The notes: a model not told the origin generated them from the sequence alone. A stretch of DNA of 64,000 bases from Methanofollis sp. W23 (GCF_017875325.1 NZ_JAGGMN010000001.1:62001-126000), one strand, 5' to 3'; positions 9,299 to 18,254 are shown, numbered from the stretch's first letter. A program made the numbers and translations.

Positions 9299-9981
9299 CT
9301 GAGCATTGCCAGGGCCTTCTCCACCAGTTCGGGTCTGATGGAGTCGGACCGGTCCCCGCCGCAGACCATCCCGCGCACCCCGATGATCTCTGGGTCGATG
9401 GTCTTGAGGGCGGTGAGGTCCTCGAACTTCAATGAGCCCGCAAGCGCAGTCTCAAGCCCCCGGCTCCGGTTCTGTTCGGTGAAGGCGGCGAGCATATCTG
9501 CGTCCATGAAAGAGAAGGTGCTCTTGCCGTCTTTCTTCCCGGTGTCGATCATGGCGACATCGGCGCCGGCGTCTGCCGCGGCCTCTGCGGCGACGAAGGG
9601 CGAGATGGTGCCAAGGCGCTGGTAGTCGGAATATGCGGCGATGACGACGATCTTCTCGGGGAATTCATCCTTGACGGCCTTTACGATGGCCTTACTCAAC
9701 TCGTAGGCCTTTTCCTTGCCGTCGAACATGAGCCCGACCTTGATGTAGTCAGCACCGGCGCACGCCGCCCCGTATGCCGCGAGTGCGGCGGTTCCAGGTT
9801 TGTAGTCAAAATCGCCTATGGCAGCACTGACGGGCTTCTCTGCCATCTCCTTGATCGCACGGATCACCCAGGGGAAATTGGCGCCGAGCGAACCCTCTGA
9901 CGGCTTTTTCACGTCAACAATGTCTGCGGAGAGAGCGGATCGAGCCTCTTCGATACTGCTTGGGCTGACCAATAATCGCAT
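9295..9981 (-). CDS. mfnB: (5-formylfuran-3-yl)methyl phosphate synthase
   Basis: 228 residues. In methanogens MfnB condenses two glyceraldehyde-3-phosphates to the furan precursor of methanofuran, the C1 carrier of methanogenesis. The hallmark DVKKPSEGSLGAN stands at 23-35; Lys25 fits the Schiff-base lysine. AAIGDF and ADYIKVGLM complete the barrel signature. It overlaps guaB by 4 bp and is divergent from a HisA-related gene across 44 bp. The linkage of a cofactor gene with purine synthesis is the only regulatory clue. Confidence 0.9.
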   Translation of the reverse strand: MRLLVSPSSIEEARSALSADIVDVKKPSEGSLGANFPWVIRAIKEMAEKPVSAAIGDFDYKPGTAALAAYGAACAGADYIKVGLMFDGKEKAYELSKAIVKAVKDEFPEKIVVIAAYSDYQRLGTISPFVAAEAAADAGADVAMIDTGKKDGKSTFSFMDADMLAAFTEQNRSRGLETALAGSLKFEDLTALKTIDPEIIGVRGMVCGGDRSDSIRPELVEKALAMLR

Positions 9982-10025
9982 AGAAATTAATGATCTTTTA
10001 TCCTAATAGTGATTACGTTGAGCAC
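9982..10025. promoter_or_regulatory. divergent promoter region mfnB / HisA-like
   Basis: A 44-bp AT-rich spacer between two divergent genes. CTTTTATCC on the plus strand (about 9995-10003), read ATAAAAG on the minus strand, is the only TATA-like block. It lies about 26 bp before the plus-strand ATG at 10026, so that transcript may be leaderless. The same box is only about 17 bp from the mfnB ATG, too close for a standard archaeal start. Confidence 0.35.
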
Positions 10026-10691
10026 ATGGAATGTATTCTTGCAATGGACCTGAAGGGGGGTTGTGTTGTCCATGGCGCAAAAGGACAACGGGAGACGTAC
10101 GCCCCGCTTACATGGGGACTCTCCCCCACGGCAGAGCCTGAGGCCTACCTCAGGGAACTTGCGCCCCGGTCCCTGTATATCGCCGACCTCGACCGGATCG
10201 AGGGAGTAGGGGACCATGACGAAGTGATCAGACGCCTCGCGGGCATGGTGAAGCACTGTTATCTCGACCGCGGCTGCCGCACGCCTGCCGACCTGATGGA
10301 GGGGGTGACCAATGTCGTCGGGACCGAGACCGTTGGCGAGGACCTCTCCGGGTATGCGGGCTGTTTCCTCTCGGTGGACGTCAAAGACGGCCTCGTGATC
10401 CCGAAGGGCGAACCCCCGGTCGAGGTGCTGAAGCGAGCCGAATCTCTCCCCTTTGCCGGGTGTATCCTCCTCAATATCGGCGGGGTCGGGACCGGGTGCG
10501 GCCTCCCCGACGATCTCGAAGTCCTGCGCGCGGCGTATTCGGGCCGCCTCCTCTGGGGCGGCGGCGTGGCTGGAGTGCGCCACCTCGATATGCTTGAGGG
10601 CGCAGGGTTTGACGGGGCGATCGTGGCGACCGGGGTTCACAAGGGCGAGATCCCGCTCGAGTGGCTGCAGGAGGGGCGGACATGCTCGTGA
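10026..10691 (+). CDS. HisA/HisF-related TIM-barrel protein
   Basis: About 221 residues from the ATG at 10026; the frame opens earlier but upstream residues overlap the promoter. It resembles phosphoribosylformimino-AICAR isomerase (HisA): ILAMDLKGGCVVHGAKGQRE near the start mirrors the HisA pattern D-x-x-x-G-x-x-V, and LLWGGGVAG plus DGAIVATGVHKG match the C-terminal phosphate-binding loops. This is the archaeal HisA-like group of unassigned reaction (COG1411 type), not the histidine enzyme itself. The neighbours are mfnB (divergent) and tmk (10-bp overlap), so a role in cofactor or nucleotide chemistry is possible but inferred. Confidence 0.75.
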   Translation: MECILAMDLKGGCVVHGAKGQRETYAPLTWGLSPTAEPEAYLRELAPRSLYIADLDRIEGVGDHDEVIRRLAGMVKHCYLDRGCRTPADLMEGVTNVVGTETVGEDLSGYAGCFLSVDVKDGLVIPKGEPPVEVLKRAESLPFAGCILLNIGGVGTGCGLPDDLEVLRAAYSGRLLWGGGVAGVRHLDMLEGAGFDGAIVATGVHKGEIPLEWLQEGRTCS

Positions 10692-11278
10692 CCGTCGAGG
10701 GGATCGATGGGAGCGGAAAGAGCACGTTGGTGAAAGGGCTTGCCGGCGCCCTTGCCGACCTCGACCCCGTGGTCACGCGTGAGCCCGGGGCCACCTGGGT
10801 TGGGGAGGCCGTGCGCCGGTCCATCGCTGAGAACGACGACCCCATGACCGAGTGCCTCCTCTTCATCGCCGACCATGCCGCGCATCTCAGGCATGTCGTC
10901 AGGCCTGGGCTGGCCGCCGGGCGGGTCGTCGTCTCTGACCGCTACTCTGACTCGCGCTATGCCTACCAGGCGGTGACGCTCAAAGGTCTTCTTCCCGACC
11001 CTCTCGGGTGGCTCAAGGCGGTGCACGCTCCTTTCACGGTCGTCCCTGACCTCACCTTCCTTTGCGTCCTCCCGGTCGAGGAGGCGGTGACCAGGCTCAA
11101 AGCAAACCGAGAGCACTTCGAGGAGGCATCGGTCCTCGAAGAGGTCCAGCAGAATTTCCTGGCCCTCGCCGCGGCCGACCCCGAACGGTTCGTCCTGGTC
11201 GACGCCATGCTCCCTGCCGACGAAGTACGTGCGTTCGTCGCCGCCGAGGTCAGGCGGCGCGCGGGCGCGGCCAGGTGA
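10682..11278 (+). CDS. tmk: thymidylate kinase
   Basis: 198 residues from the ATG at 10682, chosen because GAGGGG lies just upstream and the protein then begins MLVTVEGIDGSGKST. Phosphorylates dTMP to dTDP. P-loop GIDGSGKS (8-15); VTREPG motif; DRYSDSRYAYQ (DRY-type motif binding dTMP); EHFEEASVLEEVQQNF near the lid. Full length for the archaeal enzyme. The start overlaps the end of the HisA-like gene by 10 bp, indicating co-transcription. Confidence 0.93.
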   Translation: MLVTVEGIDGSGKSTLVKGLAGALADLDPVVTREPGATWVGEAVRRSIAENDDPMTECLLFIADHAAHLRHVVRPGLAAGRVVVSDRYSDSRYAYQAVTLKGLLPDPLGWLKAVHAPFTVVPDLTFLCVLPVEEAVTRLKANREHFEEASVLEEVQQNFLALAAADPERFVLVDAMLPADEVRAFVAAEVRRRAGAAR

Positions 11279-13104
11279 TCGTTTCAACCTCAGTTTGCCA
11301 CCCCGCTCAAATCTCTCTGATTGTGGCGAAATAGAATTTGACGATCCCGGCTCTGTAGAATTCCTCAGGACAGGTATCTTTGGCGGGGGGCTTGGCCGCC
11401 CCCCGGTCCCCCCGCAATACGATAGGGCGAGGACTGCAACCCCAAATATTTGTCTATTGTGCCTTCCCTGCCCTATCTTCGTCTCTGGGGTCCGGGGGCG
11501 GAGCCCCCGGCGCGATATATATGGGAAGGCGTGAGTTACGGTCACACCAAGAATTTGTGAGGGTTTCTACAGAGCCACAATTCCAGGGATTTGGAAAAAC
11601 GGCTTTGTAGAATTGGGCATGAACCCCGGGCTCACGCATACGCGATGAAAATTCTTGGTGGTCTCCGGGTTATGGATCCTTGCTCTCTCTTCAGAGCAGG
11701 ACCTACATGGGACCACCACTTCATTGCCGCCCCCACCTCTCTCTTCGTCGTGGGAGGTCAGGGGGGTGCAACCCCCCGGCGCGAGATTCCAAGGAAGATT
11801 CTCCAATGAGGGCGGCCATCTGATCGACGTGCCTTCCCAAAGGCTTGCGCCAGCCTTCTCACGACTGATATGCAGAGGGCAGAAGCATCTTCTGAATGAT
11901 CAGCCCTTCGCCTTCCCGGCCCTCTCTTCATCCATGGGGTCTGGGGGCAGAGCCCCTGGGTGTGATCAAATCTTCATTCAAACCTATAGAGGGGATCTTC
12001 GAGATCATTTTCATGGTAAACCACTGTGATGGTTCTCTGTTCGCAAGGATGAAGGTCAAGACTCGATCCAGTTCTGAGATGATATTTTCATCCCATATGC
12101 TTGAGGCGTTCTTTCGCCTCATGAAAAATTCTACAGAGTCACTATTGTGGATATTTAAGAGGCATGAAGTACCTCCAGAAGCCAGATGGCAAACTCGAGT
12201 TTCAGCGATCGGTAAGAATCGTGCTGGTCCTCATTTTGAGGGGGGTATGTCTTTTTCCAGGACAGCCCAGAGGAGAAACAATTCTAATCTGCTCACGCGC
12301 GTCGGGAGCGACACTTCCGCACCTCAGAAGATTGAGCATGGAAGGCACCATTGATGACCATGAAGAGAAGAGGGTGTCTCCGTCCTCAGTCCTATCATGA
12401 TGTGGGATGACTGAAAAGAGCATGAAAACACGGGGAATCAAAGATTCCCGCTGAAAGAAAAATGTGGAGCATTTTCTTGGAAGGAAGATCTTCAATCTTC
12501 CGTGAATCAGCCCTGTGGAAACCCTCGTCAATTCTCGGTGCGAGCGCGATTTAACCACCTTCCTCTATCTTCTCGCCGGGGACGAGTGCCGCCCGGGCCC
12601 CCTGGATGGAGATGGGACTTGGAAGGCACATATTGAATATGAAGGGAGTATTACCGGCCCCCGCCACCGTGAGGAACTAGGAGAATTTCTACAGAGCCTG
12701 TGAATCCTTGATTTTCGAGGATCCGGGGGGCGGCAAGTGGCAAGTCAAGAACAAAAAGTTGCCAAAAGAATGCACCTGAACAATAGAAATTTTAGGGCGT
12801 AAAGAAATCGTCTGCACTGGTCTCTGTATGGGGGTCTGACTGTCCCATGGTCCCCCACATGAACAAAAGCGCCGGGGATGACAACACTTTCTTCATGCTC
12901 TCCCTGGAACCCCCCATGACAAAGATAGGGGAGGGACGGGGATTGTGGAGCACCCTCCCCGCCGCCCTGACATGAAGAAAGGGATCAGGGATCCTCCCCC
13001 ATCTTGGAACGCCGCTCAGAACAGTGCTCCTGCGATATGCCTGAGGCGTGCTCTCGGTTCATGCGTGATTCTCAGGGCCAAAAATGGAGGCCCCTGTGCC
13101 AGGT
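11279..13104. repeat. 1.8-kb gene-free stretch of dispersed elements
   Basis: No supportable gene in 1.8 kb. In order: a complete element at 11349-11576 (listed separately); a second starting 11601 (GGCTTTGTAGAATTGGGCATG) and running to about 11790 with a GTGCAACCCCCCGGCGCGAG end; a GCCTTCCC stem half near 11910-11960; a TTTTCATGG module near 12003; a minus-oriented palindromic end at 12060-12135; a terminus TTTCTACAGAGCC ending at about 12700; and a degenerate palindromic module at 13030-13080. Short open frames here change with the repeats and lack codon bias. Confidence 0.6.
11349..11576. mobile_element. MITE-like element, 228 bp, degenerate 8-bp flanks
   Basis: Starts GGCTCTGTAGAATTCCTCA and ends GTGAGGGTTTCTACAGAGCC, so the two ends are inverted copies. 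Inside are two GC-rich stem modules, the second bounded by GCCTTCCC and GGGAAGGC. Flanks are ACGATCCC (left) and ACAATTCC (right), matching at 6 of 8 positions, both differences being transitions. No coding capacity. A second element begins only 24 bp to the right. Confidence 0.65.
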
Positions 13105-13944
13105 TCAGTCCTCGACCGGGTACTGGATCTCGGTCATGAGGTCTGCGGCCGCGGACTCTGCCGGGTCATTGAGATAGACCTCACGCTCAGGCCCGGTCTG
13201 GTGCAGGGCGTGGGCGTCGAGATACTCTCTCACCTGCCGGTGGGCCCGCGGGAGGTTCTCATGCGGTCCCTGGTACAGCACAGAGAGGACCTGGCACCCT
13301 GGCAGCCTTCGCACCTCGACGCCCGGGTCCCTGACCGTCACCGCTCCCGCGACCGGGAGGGCCACCTCGATATCGCAGTCGCTTCCGTTCTCGTCTCCGG
13401 CATGACAGATCGAGATGACGGTGCCGGTGACCTTCACCATGGCGTTTCTGTTCTCCGGGAGGGCGACCTCCTGGCAGAGCCGCTCGATCATCGGGCCGGT
13501 GACCTCTGCATATGCTCCTTTCTTGCGGGTTGAGATGACGCGCAGGGGCGCGACTTCCTTGATTGTCCATTCAGAGAGTGACATCTTGAACAACTCCTTC
13601 AACGGGTCTGCTGACGACAGCACCCGTTCCACACCATGCAACCGATCGATCTCCTGCCTGACGGCACGGCGCCGCATCTGCATGAGTCCTGCAATGGCCT
13701 CGGTCTCCTCTTTGTCCATGGCGTCGAGGACGGCCTCCACCTCGTCCAACGAGAACCCGAGGCCAGCAAGGGTGCGGATCCTGACGGCCCGGTCGATCTG
13801 GGCGATCGCATAATACCGGTAGCCCGAACAGAGGTCCTTTGCCACCGGCACCAGCAGCCCCTTCTGGTCGTAGCAGTGCAGGGCTTTCTTCGAGAGCCTG
13901 GTCAGGTGCGAGAACTTCCCGATCGGGATCTGATCGATTGGCAT
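13105..13944 (-). CDS. MerR-type regulator with GyrI-like effector domain
   Basis: 279 residues from the ATG at 13944 (another ATG lies five codons upstream at 13959). The N-terminal part is a MerR winged helix (IGKFSHLTRLSKKALHCYDQKGLL ... GYRYYAIAQID, first 50 residues), followed by a dimerisation helix. The C-terminal 150 residues are a GyrI/BmrR-like ligand-binding domain (VISTRKKGAYAEV, VLSVLYQGPHENLPRAHRQVREYLDA, TEIQYPVED). It would sense a small hydrophobic or cationic compound. A decayed copy of its 3' end lies at 18260-18400. No target gene is adjacent. Confidence 0.85.
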   Translation of the reverse strand: MPIDQIPIGKFSHLTRLSKKALHCYDQKGLLVPVAKDLCSGYRYYAIAQIDRAVRIRTLAGLGFSLDEVEAVLDAMDKEETEAIAGLMQMRRRAVRQEIDRLHGVERVLSSADPLKELFKMSLSEWTIKEVAPLRVISTRKKGAYAEVTGPMIERLCQEVALPENRNAMVKVTGTVISICHAGDENGSDCDIEVALPVAGAVTVRDPGVEVRRLPGCQVLSVLYQGPHENLPRAHRQVREYLDAHALHQTGPEREVYLNDPAESAAADLMTEIQYPVED

Positions 13945-13959
13945 GGTATGATCACTCAT

Positions 13960-14587
13960 GGAGAGGAGTGATAATAGGTCCTGGTTCTCTTCCCCAGGGG
14001 TGAGTCTGCAGGGTCATAGTGAAGGGGGATTGCCGTCCACGACCTATCTTCAAGCGGCACGCCTGCCGCCAAAAAAGACCATCCAGGGGATTTATCATGG
14101 AAATGATCGCGAAGATCATCTCTCCTGATATCCATAATAGGTTGAATTCACCAGATCTCTTCATGACTGATGCATACATAAATTGCAGATGCCTCTCCTG
14201 AATGATCAAGCCTCTGCTTTCCCGTCCCTATCACCGTCCCGGTGCGGTGGTGCGGGAAGGCACGTCGATCTGATCGGCCGCCCCCAATCGCAGGATCTTC
14301 ACTGACGTCTCGTGCCGGGGGGTTGCACCCCCCGGACCCCCCACGATGAGTATAGGGGTGGGGCGGCAGATGAGTGGTGGTCCCCCCGTGGTGTCCTGCT
14401 CTTGAAGAAGCGCATTGATCAGTGCACGACTCCGAGCCCCACGATCATGTTCATCCCCTATGTCTGAACCAGGGGTTCATGCCTGATCCTACCCACCCGA
14501 TATCCCCTGGTCACGGCTGTGAAGAGACCGGGCCCCGAGTACCCCAGGGCCAAATGATTATTGAGATATTCCTCATAAGATCAACCT
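13960..14587. repeat. gene-free stretch with composite repeats
   Basis: No gene seen. About 14030-14160 carries an element fragment (CCAGGGGATTTATCATGG followed by TGATCGCGAAGATCATCTC) with a counterpart at 32.93-33.0 kb. About 14300-14505 holds a minus-oriented composite repeat: GTGCCGGGGGGTTGCACCCC stem, purine block GGGGTGGGGCGGCAG, then CTGAACCAGGGGTTCATGCC and a degenerate terminus. Confidence 0.55.
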
Positions 14588-16066
14588 GTGCTCTCCCCAT
14601 CTCGCTCCCTCTCCCACTTCATGGGCATCGACCCGGTCCGTCGGCAGAGCCTGATCAGTCTTGCTTCTACGATCAGCCTCACCATGGCCGGGTTTGTCGC
14701 CACGATGTACTTCACCCATGTGCTCGGGAAGGCGACCTATGGTGCGTATGCGCTCTTCCTTGCGTACTACGGGATCTTCAATCTCATCGGCGACGGCGGG
14801 TTTGGCGGGGCGGCGGTCAAGCGGATCTCAGAGGGGAGTGAACGCAACGAATATTTCACGGCCTTTCTCGTGCTCAGGGTGTTCCTCCTTGCGGCCTCCG
14901 TGACTGCACTCCTCGCCCTCAGGCCGTTTATCGACGACCTCCAGGGCGAAGGGATGTTGTTCTGGCTGGTGCTTGCGCTGGTCATCGGGGTGTTTTCCGG
15001 GGTCACGGGAAACGGGGTCTATGGCGAAGGGAAGGTCGGCGTGAACCAGAGCGGAGGGCTCCTGAACAATCTTGTAAAGATTCTTCTCCAGGTTGTCGCC
15101 GTCTTCCTGGGGTATGGTGCCGCCGGGCTTGTCGGCGGGTTCGTCGCTGGTCTTTTTGCCGGGGGGATCTTCAACTTCAAGTTCCTCACTCTCAGACCGG
15201 CATGGTTCACCTGGCGCCACCTGCGAAACCTCAGCACCTTCTCCTTCTGGATCTTTCTTGCGTCAAGCGGCGTGATCGTCTTCTCACACGTCGATACGGT
15301 CCTTATCGGTTACTTCATGACCGACGCCGACGTCGGGGTCTACCAGATCGCCTTTCAGTTCACCACGGCTGCGGCCTTCACCACCACTGCCCTCCGCACG
15401 ACCCTGTATCCAAAGATCAGCCGCTGGCATGCCGACAGGCACCTCGGCTGGATCGTCAATGCCCTCTCCCGCGCCTTTACCTATGCGCTCCTCCTCGCGG
15501 TCCCGGTGGCGGTCGGGGGGTGGATCCTTGGTGAACGCCTCCTCTACTTCTTCTACGGTGCAGGGTTTGCCGAAGGGGCGGCGGTGCTTGGCATCCTCCT
15601 CCTGGTGCAGGTGGTCAACGTCTTCATGTACCTCCAGACGATGGCCCTCAACGCCCTCGACCGCCCAAGGGAGTCTTTCCATGCCACCGGGACGGCGGCG
15701 GTCGTGAACATCGTCCTCGACCTCGCCCTCATCCCCACCCTCGGGATCGAGGGGGCGGCGATCGCCACGCTCGTGACGATGCTCGTCAATGCCGCAATCG
15801 CCCGCCACTATCTCTCAAAACAGATCGCGGTGTCCATTGAGCGCGGCCCTACCCTCCACATCCTCCTCGCCGCAGGAGCGATGGCCCTCGTCGTCCTCGC
15901 CTACTGCGCCCTCATCCCCCTCTCGAACGTTTTCCTTGTCCTTGCCGCCGTCGTCCTCGGCGGGACCGTCTATGGGCTGGTGCTCCTGAAAACCGACCGC
16001 GGGATCCACGACGAACTCCGCGACCTCGTCGTCCAACTCGGGGTGCCCTGGCCGCGGTGGTTGTGA
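14588..16066 (+). CDS. Wzx-type polysaccharide flippase, copy 1
   Basis: 492 residues with about 12-14 hydrophobic helices across the length, typical of the oligosaccharide flippase (MATE/MOP) superfamily that moves lipid-linked sugars across the membrane. A GTG start is chosen because copy 2 at 53715 also starts with GTG and keeps an 11-residue leader before MGIDPVRRQSL; the ATG at 14621 is the alternative. GC-rich codon use throughout, unlike the 5' part of copy 2. The two copies share a 133-bp identical tract (15681-15813). A T-run follows the stop. It is isolated from other glycan genes. Confidence 0.88.
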   Translation: MLSPSRSLSHFMGIDPVRRQSLISLASTISLTMAGFVATMYFTHVLGKATYGAYALFLAYYGIFNLIGDGGFGGAAVKRISEGSERNEYFTAFLVLRVFLLAASVTALLALRPFIDDLQGEGMLFWLVLALVIGVFSGVTGNGVYGEGKVGVNQSGGLLNNLVKILLQVVAVFLGYGAAGLVGGFVAGLFAGGIFNFKFLTLRPAWFTWRHLRNLSTFSFWIFLASSGVIVFSHVDTVLIGYFMTDADVGVYQIAFQFTTAAAFTTTALRTTLYPKISRWHADRHLGWIVNALSRAFTYALLLAVPVAVGGWILGERLLYFFYGAGFAEGAAVLGILLLVQVVNVFMYLQTMALNALDRPRESFHATGTAAVVNIVLDLALIPTLGIEGAAIATLVTMLVNAAIARHYLSKQIAVSIERGPTLHILLAAGAMALVVLAYCALIPLSNVFLVLAAVVLGGTVYGLVLLKTDRGIHDELRDLVVQLGVPWPRWL

Positions 16067-16088
16067 GAGTGGTTTCTAAGGCTGGATA

Positions 16089-16096
16089 TTTTTTTT
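16089..16096 (+). terminator. T8 terminator after flippase 1
   Basis: Eight Ts, 22 bp after the flippase stop codon, the usual archaeal termination signal. No stable stem precedes it. Confidence 0.45.
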
Positions 16097-16918
16097 GAGG
16101 GGGGACTCTTGGGACGATAAGATCTCTGCAACATTTTGATAGTCTTTTGGAGGTCATCCCAAAACTACTCTGATCCTGAGAGGCGAGTGGAGGGAGTTTC
16201 TGAAGCATGGTGTCGTTCAAGAGGTTGTGCCGCCCCTATCCTCATCATAGGGGGGTCCGGGGGGTCTCCCCCGGCATGAGAGAGCAAAGAATCATTCTTT
16301 ATCTGGCTCTGTAGAAACCCTCACCTCTTGTGTGGGTGAGATGTGTGTTCCCCCCCTTCCCACCTCTTTGGCCGGGGACTCTGCCCCCCTGGACCTCCGG
16401 GACCACGATAGGGTCGGGAAGGCAGAATAGATGACCATAAAGAGAATGCTGCCATCCTCGGCCTATCGTGTCGTGGGGGACCGGGGGGCGGCACGCCCCC
16501 CCGAGAGATTCATCAGGAGGATTTCTACAGAGCCCTTTATCCTTTCTGTGGGCGGTACGTCTGATCGGTCTGTCTTTCTTCCGTCGTTCGCACCGGAAAC
16601 GCCCCCCAAACCCCGAAGAGTGGCGATTAAACCGTGTGAGGCAGAGCAATGGCCAGAAAGTGTCCTGACCCCCAGGATTGATCGAGCCAAGGGTATTTTA
16701 AGAATGTGCTTTTTTTTAAAAAATATAAAATTAGATATATTTATTGCCCTCAAGAATGGAATTGAATTGTGGTGGAGGGCTGTTGCATTGACGATGCCGA
16801 TGATTCATGGAATACAGACGACCCGGAAGATCCTACAGGTGACGGCATCCTAAGTTACGCAGATTTCAGAACACAGACTCACCCCGGAGAGGTTCCGAGG
16901 TATAATTAAACATTTTTT
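16097..16918. repeat. gene-free stretch with a complete element
   Basis: No gene supported. A module TTTTGGAGGTCATCCCA lies at about 16146-16162, a GC-rich stem at 16220-16285, the complete element at 16305-16534 (separate entry), and an AT-rich block at 16695-16750 whose role is unclear. TATAATTAAA at 16901-16910 is only 9 bp before the next ATG, too close to be its standard TATA box. Confidence 0.55.
16305..16534. mobile_element. MITE-like element, 230 bp, with 7/8 target duplication
   Basis: Begins GGCTCTGTAGAAACCCTCACC and ends AGGATTTCTACAGAGCC, inverted termini of the same family as 11349-11576 but with the internal modules in reverse order. Flanks are CTTTATCT (left) and CTTTATCC (right), an 8-bp direct repeat with one mismatch. 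Internal landmarks are CTTCCCACCTCTTTGGCC, the GGGAAGGCAGAA counterpart, and GATGACCATAAAGAG. No open frame of interest. Confidence 0.75.
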
Positions 16919-17797
16919 ATGTCAAAATTCACCGCCCTTCTGATCATCGGGCTTCTGGTTGCAGAATTCTTCATTATCGTTCCGGTATCTGCCGCAGTGC
17001 AGACACCTCTTCTAGGTCAAGGAAACCAGACCTTGATCCTGTACGGCATTCATCCCAACGCCCAGAAGAACGAGACCATCAGGACATTCATCGAAGAACA
17101 CGGTGATATCGAATGGTGGGAACAGGGGGGGAATCGGACACACCGGTATGTGTGTATCGTCCCGGTCAATGCGAGCGAAAAGAAACTCTTCTATCTCAAC
17201 AACCAGACTGCTTTGGGACATGATCAGGAACCTTCGATTGTGTTTGTCAAAATCATAGACCGCGACGAGCCACTGCCCATCCCGACCCCTGATCCCGATC
17301 CATTCAAGGCACTTTATCTGAAGTACCCAGTGCTCGAAGAGGATGAGGACGTCCAGACCTATATCGAAGATCACTCCCCAGAACGCTATAAGGAAGAGCC
17401 GATCGGAATGTCACGGTCCAGAGTGTACTTCATCGATGAGGAGGGGACGTTTTCGGAATATATCGTTGACCTTGAGGACGGGAATATCGTTTCAGGCAGG
17501 TATCTCTCTGAAGACCACCTTGCGGTCAACAGGTCGGAGGCGATTGAACAGGCTCTCGGTCGTCAGCCTGAAGATGCCCTGGTCGAGAGCGTGCTGCTTA
17601 CGGTCTATGATGGCGACATATACTGGGAGATTGCGGTTCTTAACGGGCCGAGGATGGAGTATGTCCTTATCCCGGCGGAAAAGAAAGACCTCACTCCGCA
17701 TCCGACCACGACAGCGCCGGGCTTTGGAGGGGGTTTAGCTCTCTATAGCATCGGTATGGGTCTGGTGATCTCGTGGATGCGGCGATGGAGGCATTAA
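16919..17797 (+). CDS. secreted protein with PGF-CTERM-like anchor
   Basis: 292 residues. The N-terminus is a Sec signal peptide (hydrophobic LLIIGLLVAEFFIIVPVSA, cleavage expected after VSA-A, about 26). The body is acidic with several N-x-S/T sequons (NET, NRT, NAS, NQT, NRS), fitting an N-glycosylated exported protein. The tail has Thr/Pro spacer TTTAPGFG, then a hydrophobic helix and a basic end RRWRH, closely resembling PGF-CTERM signals processed by archaeosortase. The body has no recognised domain, though RSEAIEQALGRQ ... GDIYWEIAVLNG resembles a PepSY-like repeat. The stop codon lies inside the target duplication of the following element. Confidence 0.75.
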   Translation: MSKFTALLIIGLLVAEFFIIVPVSAAVQTPLLGQGNQTLILYGIHPNAQKNETIRTFIEEHGDIEWWEQGGNRTHRYVCIVPVNASEKKLFYLNNQTALGHDQEPSIVFVKIIDRDEPLPIPTPDPDPFKALYLKYPVLEEDEDVQTYIEDHSPERYKEEPIGMSRSRVYFIDEEGTFSEYIVDLEDGNIVSGRYLSEDHLAVNRSEAIEQALGRQPEDALVESVLLTVYDGDIYWEIAVLNGPRMEYVLIPAEKKDLTPHPTTTAPGFGGGLALYSIGMGLVISWMRRWRH

Positions 17798-17800
17798 TTC

Positions 17801-18049
17801 GGCTCCGTAGAAATTCTCACCCATTCCTGGTATGAGAGTGACTTATCCATCTTCCCCACACCAAACGTGCCAGGGGCGCTGCCCCCGGACACCCCCACGG
17901 TGAGGAGAGGTGGGGGCGGCAGGTGAGTGGTGTCCCCCCTGTGGTGTCCTGCGCGAAAGGAGGAGCGCAGGTCCACAAATCCTGGAGACCAACGATCATG
18001 TTCATGCCGTATGCGTGAACCGGGGATTCATGCCTGATTCTACAAAGCC
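17801..18049. mobile_element. MITE-like composite element, 249 bp, with 7/8 target duplication
   Basis: Begins GGCTCCGTAGAAATTCTCACC and ends GCCTGATTCTACAAAGCC. Left flank ATTAATTC, right flank ATTCATTC: 8-bp direct repeat with one mismatch. The left part has the stem GGGGCGCTGCCCCC; the right part has the palindrome GCGTGAACC / GGGGATTCATGC. It therefore joins modules that occur separately elsewhere. It sits immediately after the stop codon of the PGF-CTERM-like gene, so the mRNA probably reads into it. Confidence 0.75.
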
Positions 18050-18250
18050 ATTCATTCGTCAATCGAGTGAATAGGTTCATCTCTTTCCCCTATCTTTGCG
18101 CTGGGTTTTTCCATCGAAAAATATAGTCCAGGGCTTTTGCATCCGCCTTCCCCCCACCTGGAGAGCCTATTCCGGATCTCGCATCATGGGTGGTGATTGA
18201 ACTGCAGCGGATATAACGCGAAGACCTCTACACAGTTGAAAAATGAGCAC
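18050..18250. other. short unassigned spacer
   Basis: Nothing recognised between the element and the regulator relic, apart from modest AT content near 18100-18125. Confidence 0.4.
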
Positions 18251-18254
18251 CTTT

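Noticed and set aside
11879-12354. Open frames of 60-152 codons between tmk and the MerR-type gene
   Set aside because: They cover element fragments, have no ribosome site and no consistent codon bias.
16901-16910. TATAATTAAA before the secreted protein
   Set aside because: Only 9 bp before the ATG, too close for a standard archaeal TATA box, so not listed as its promoter.
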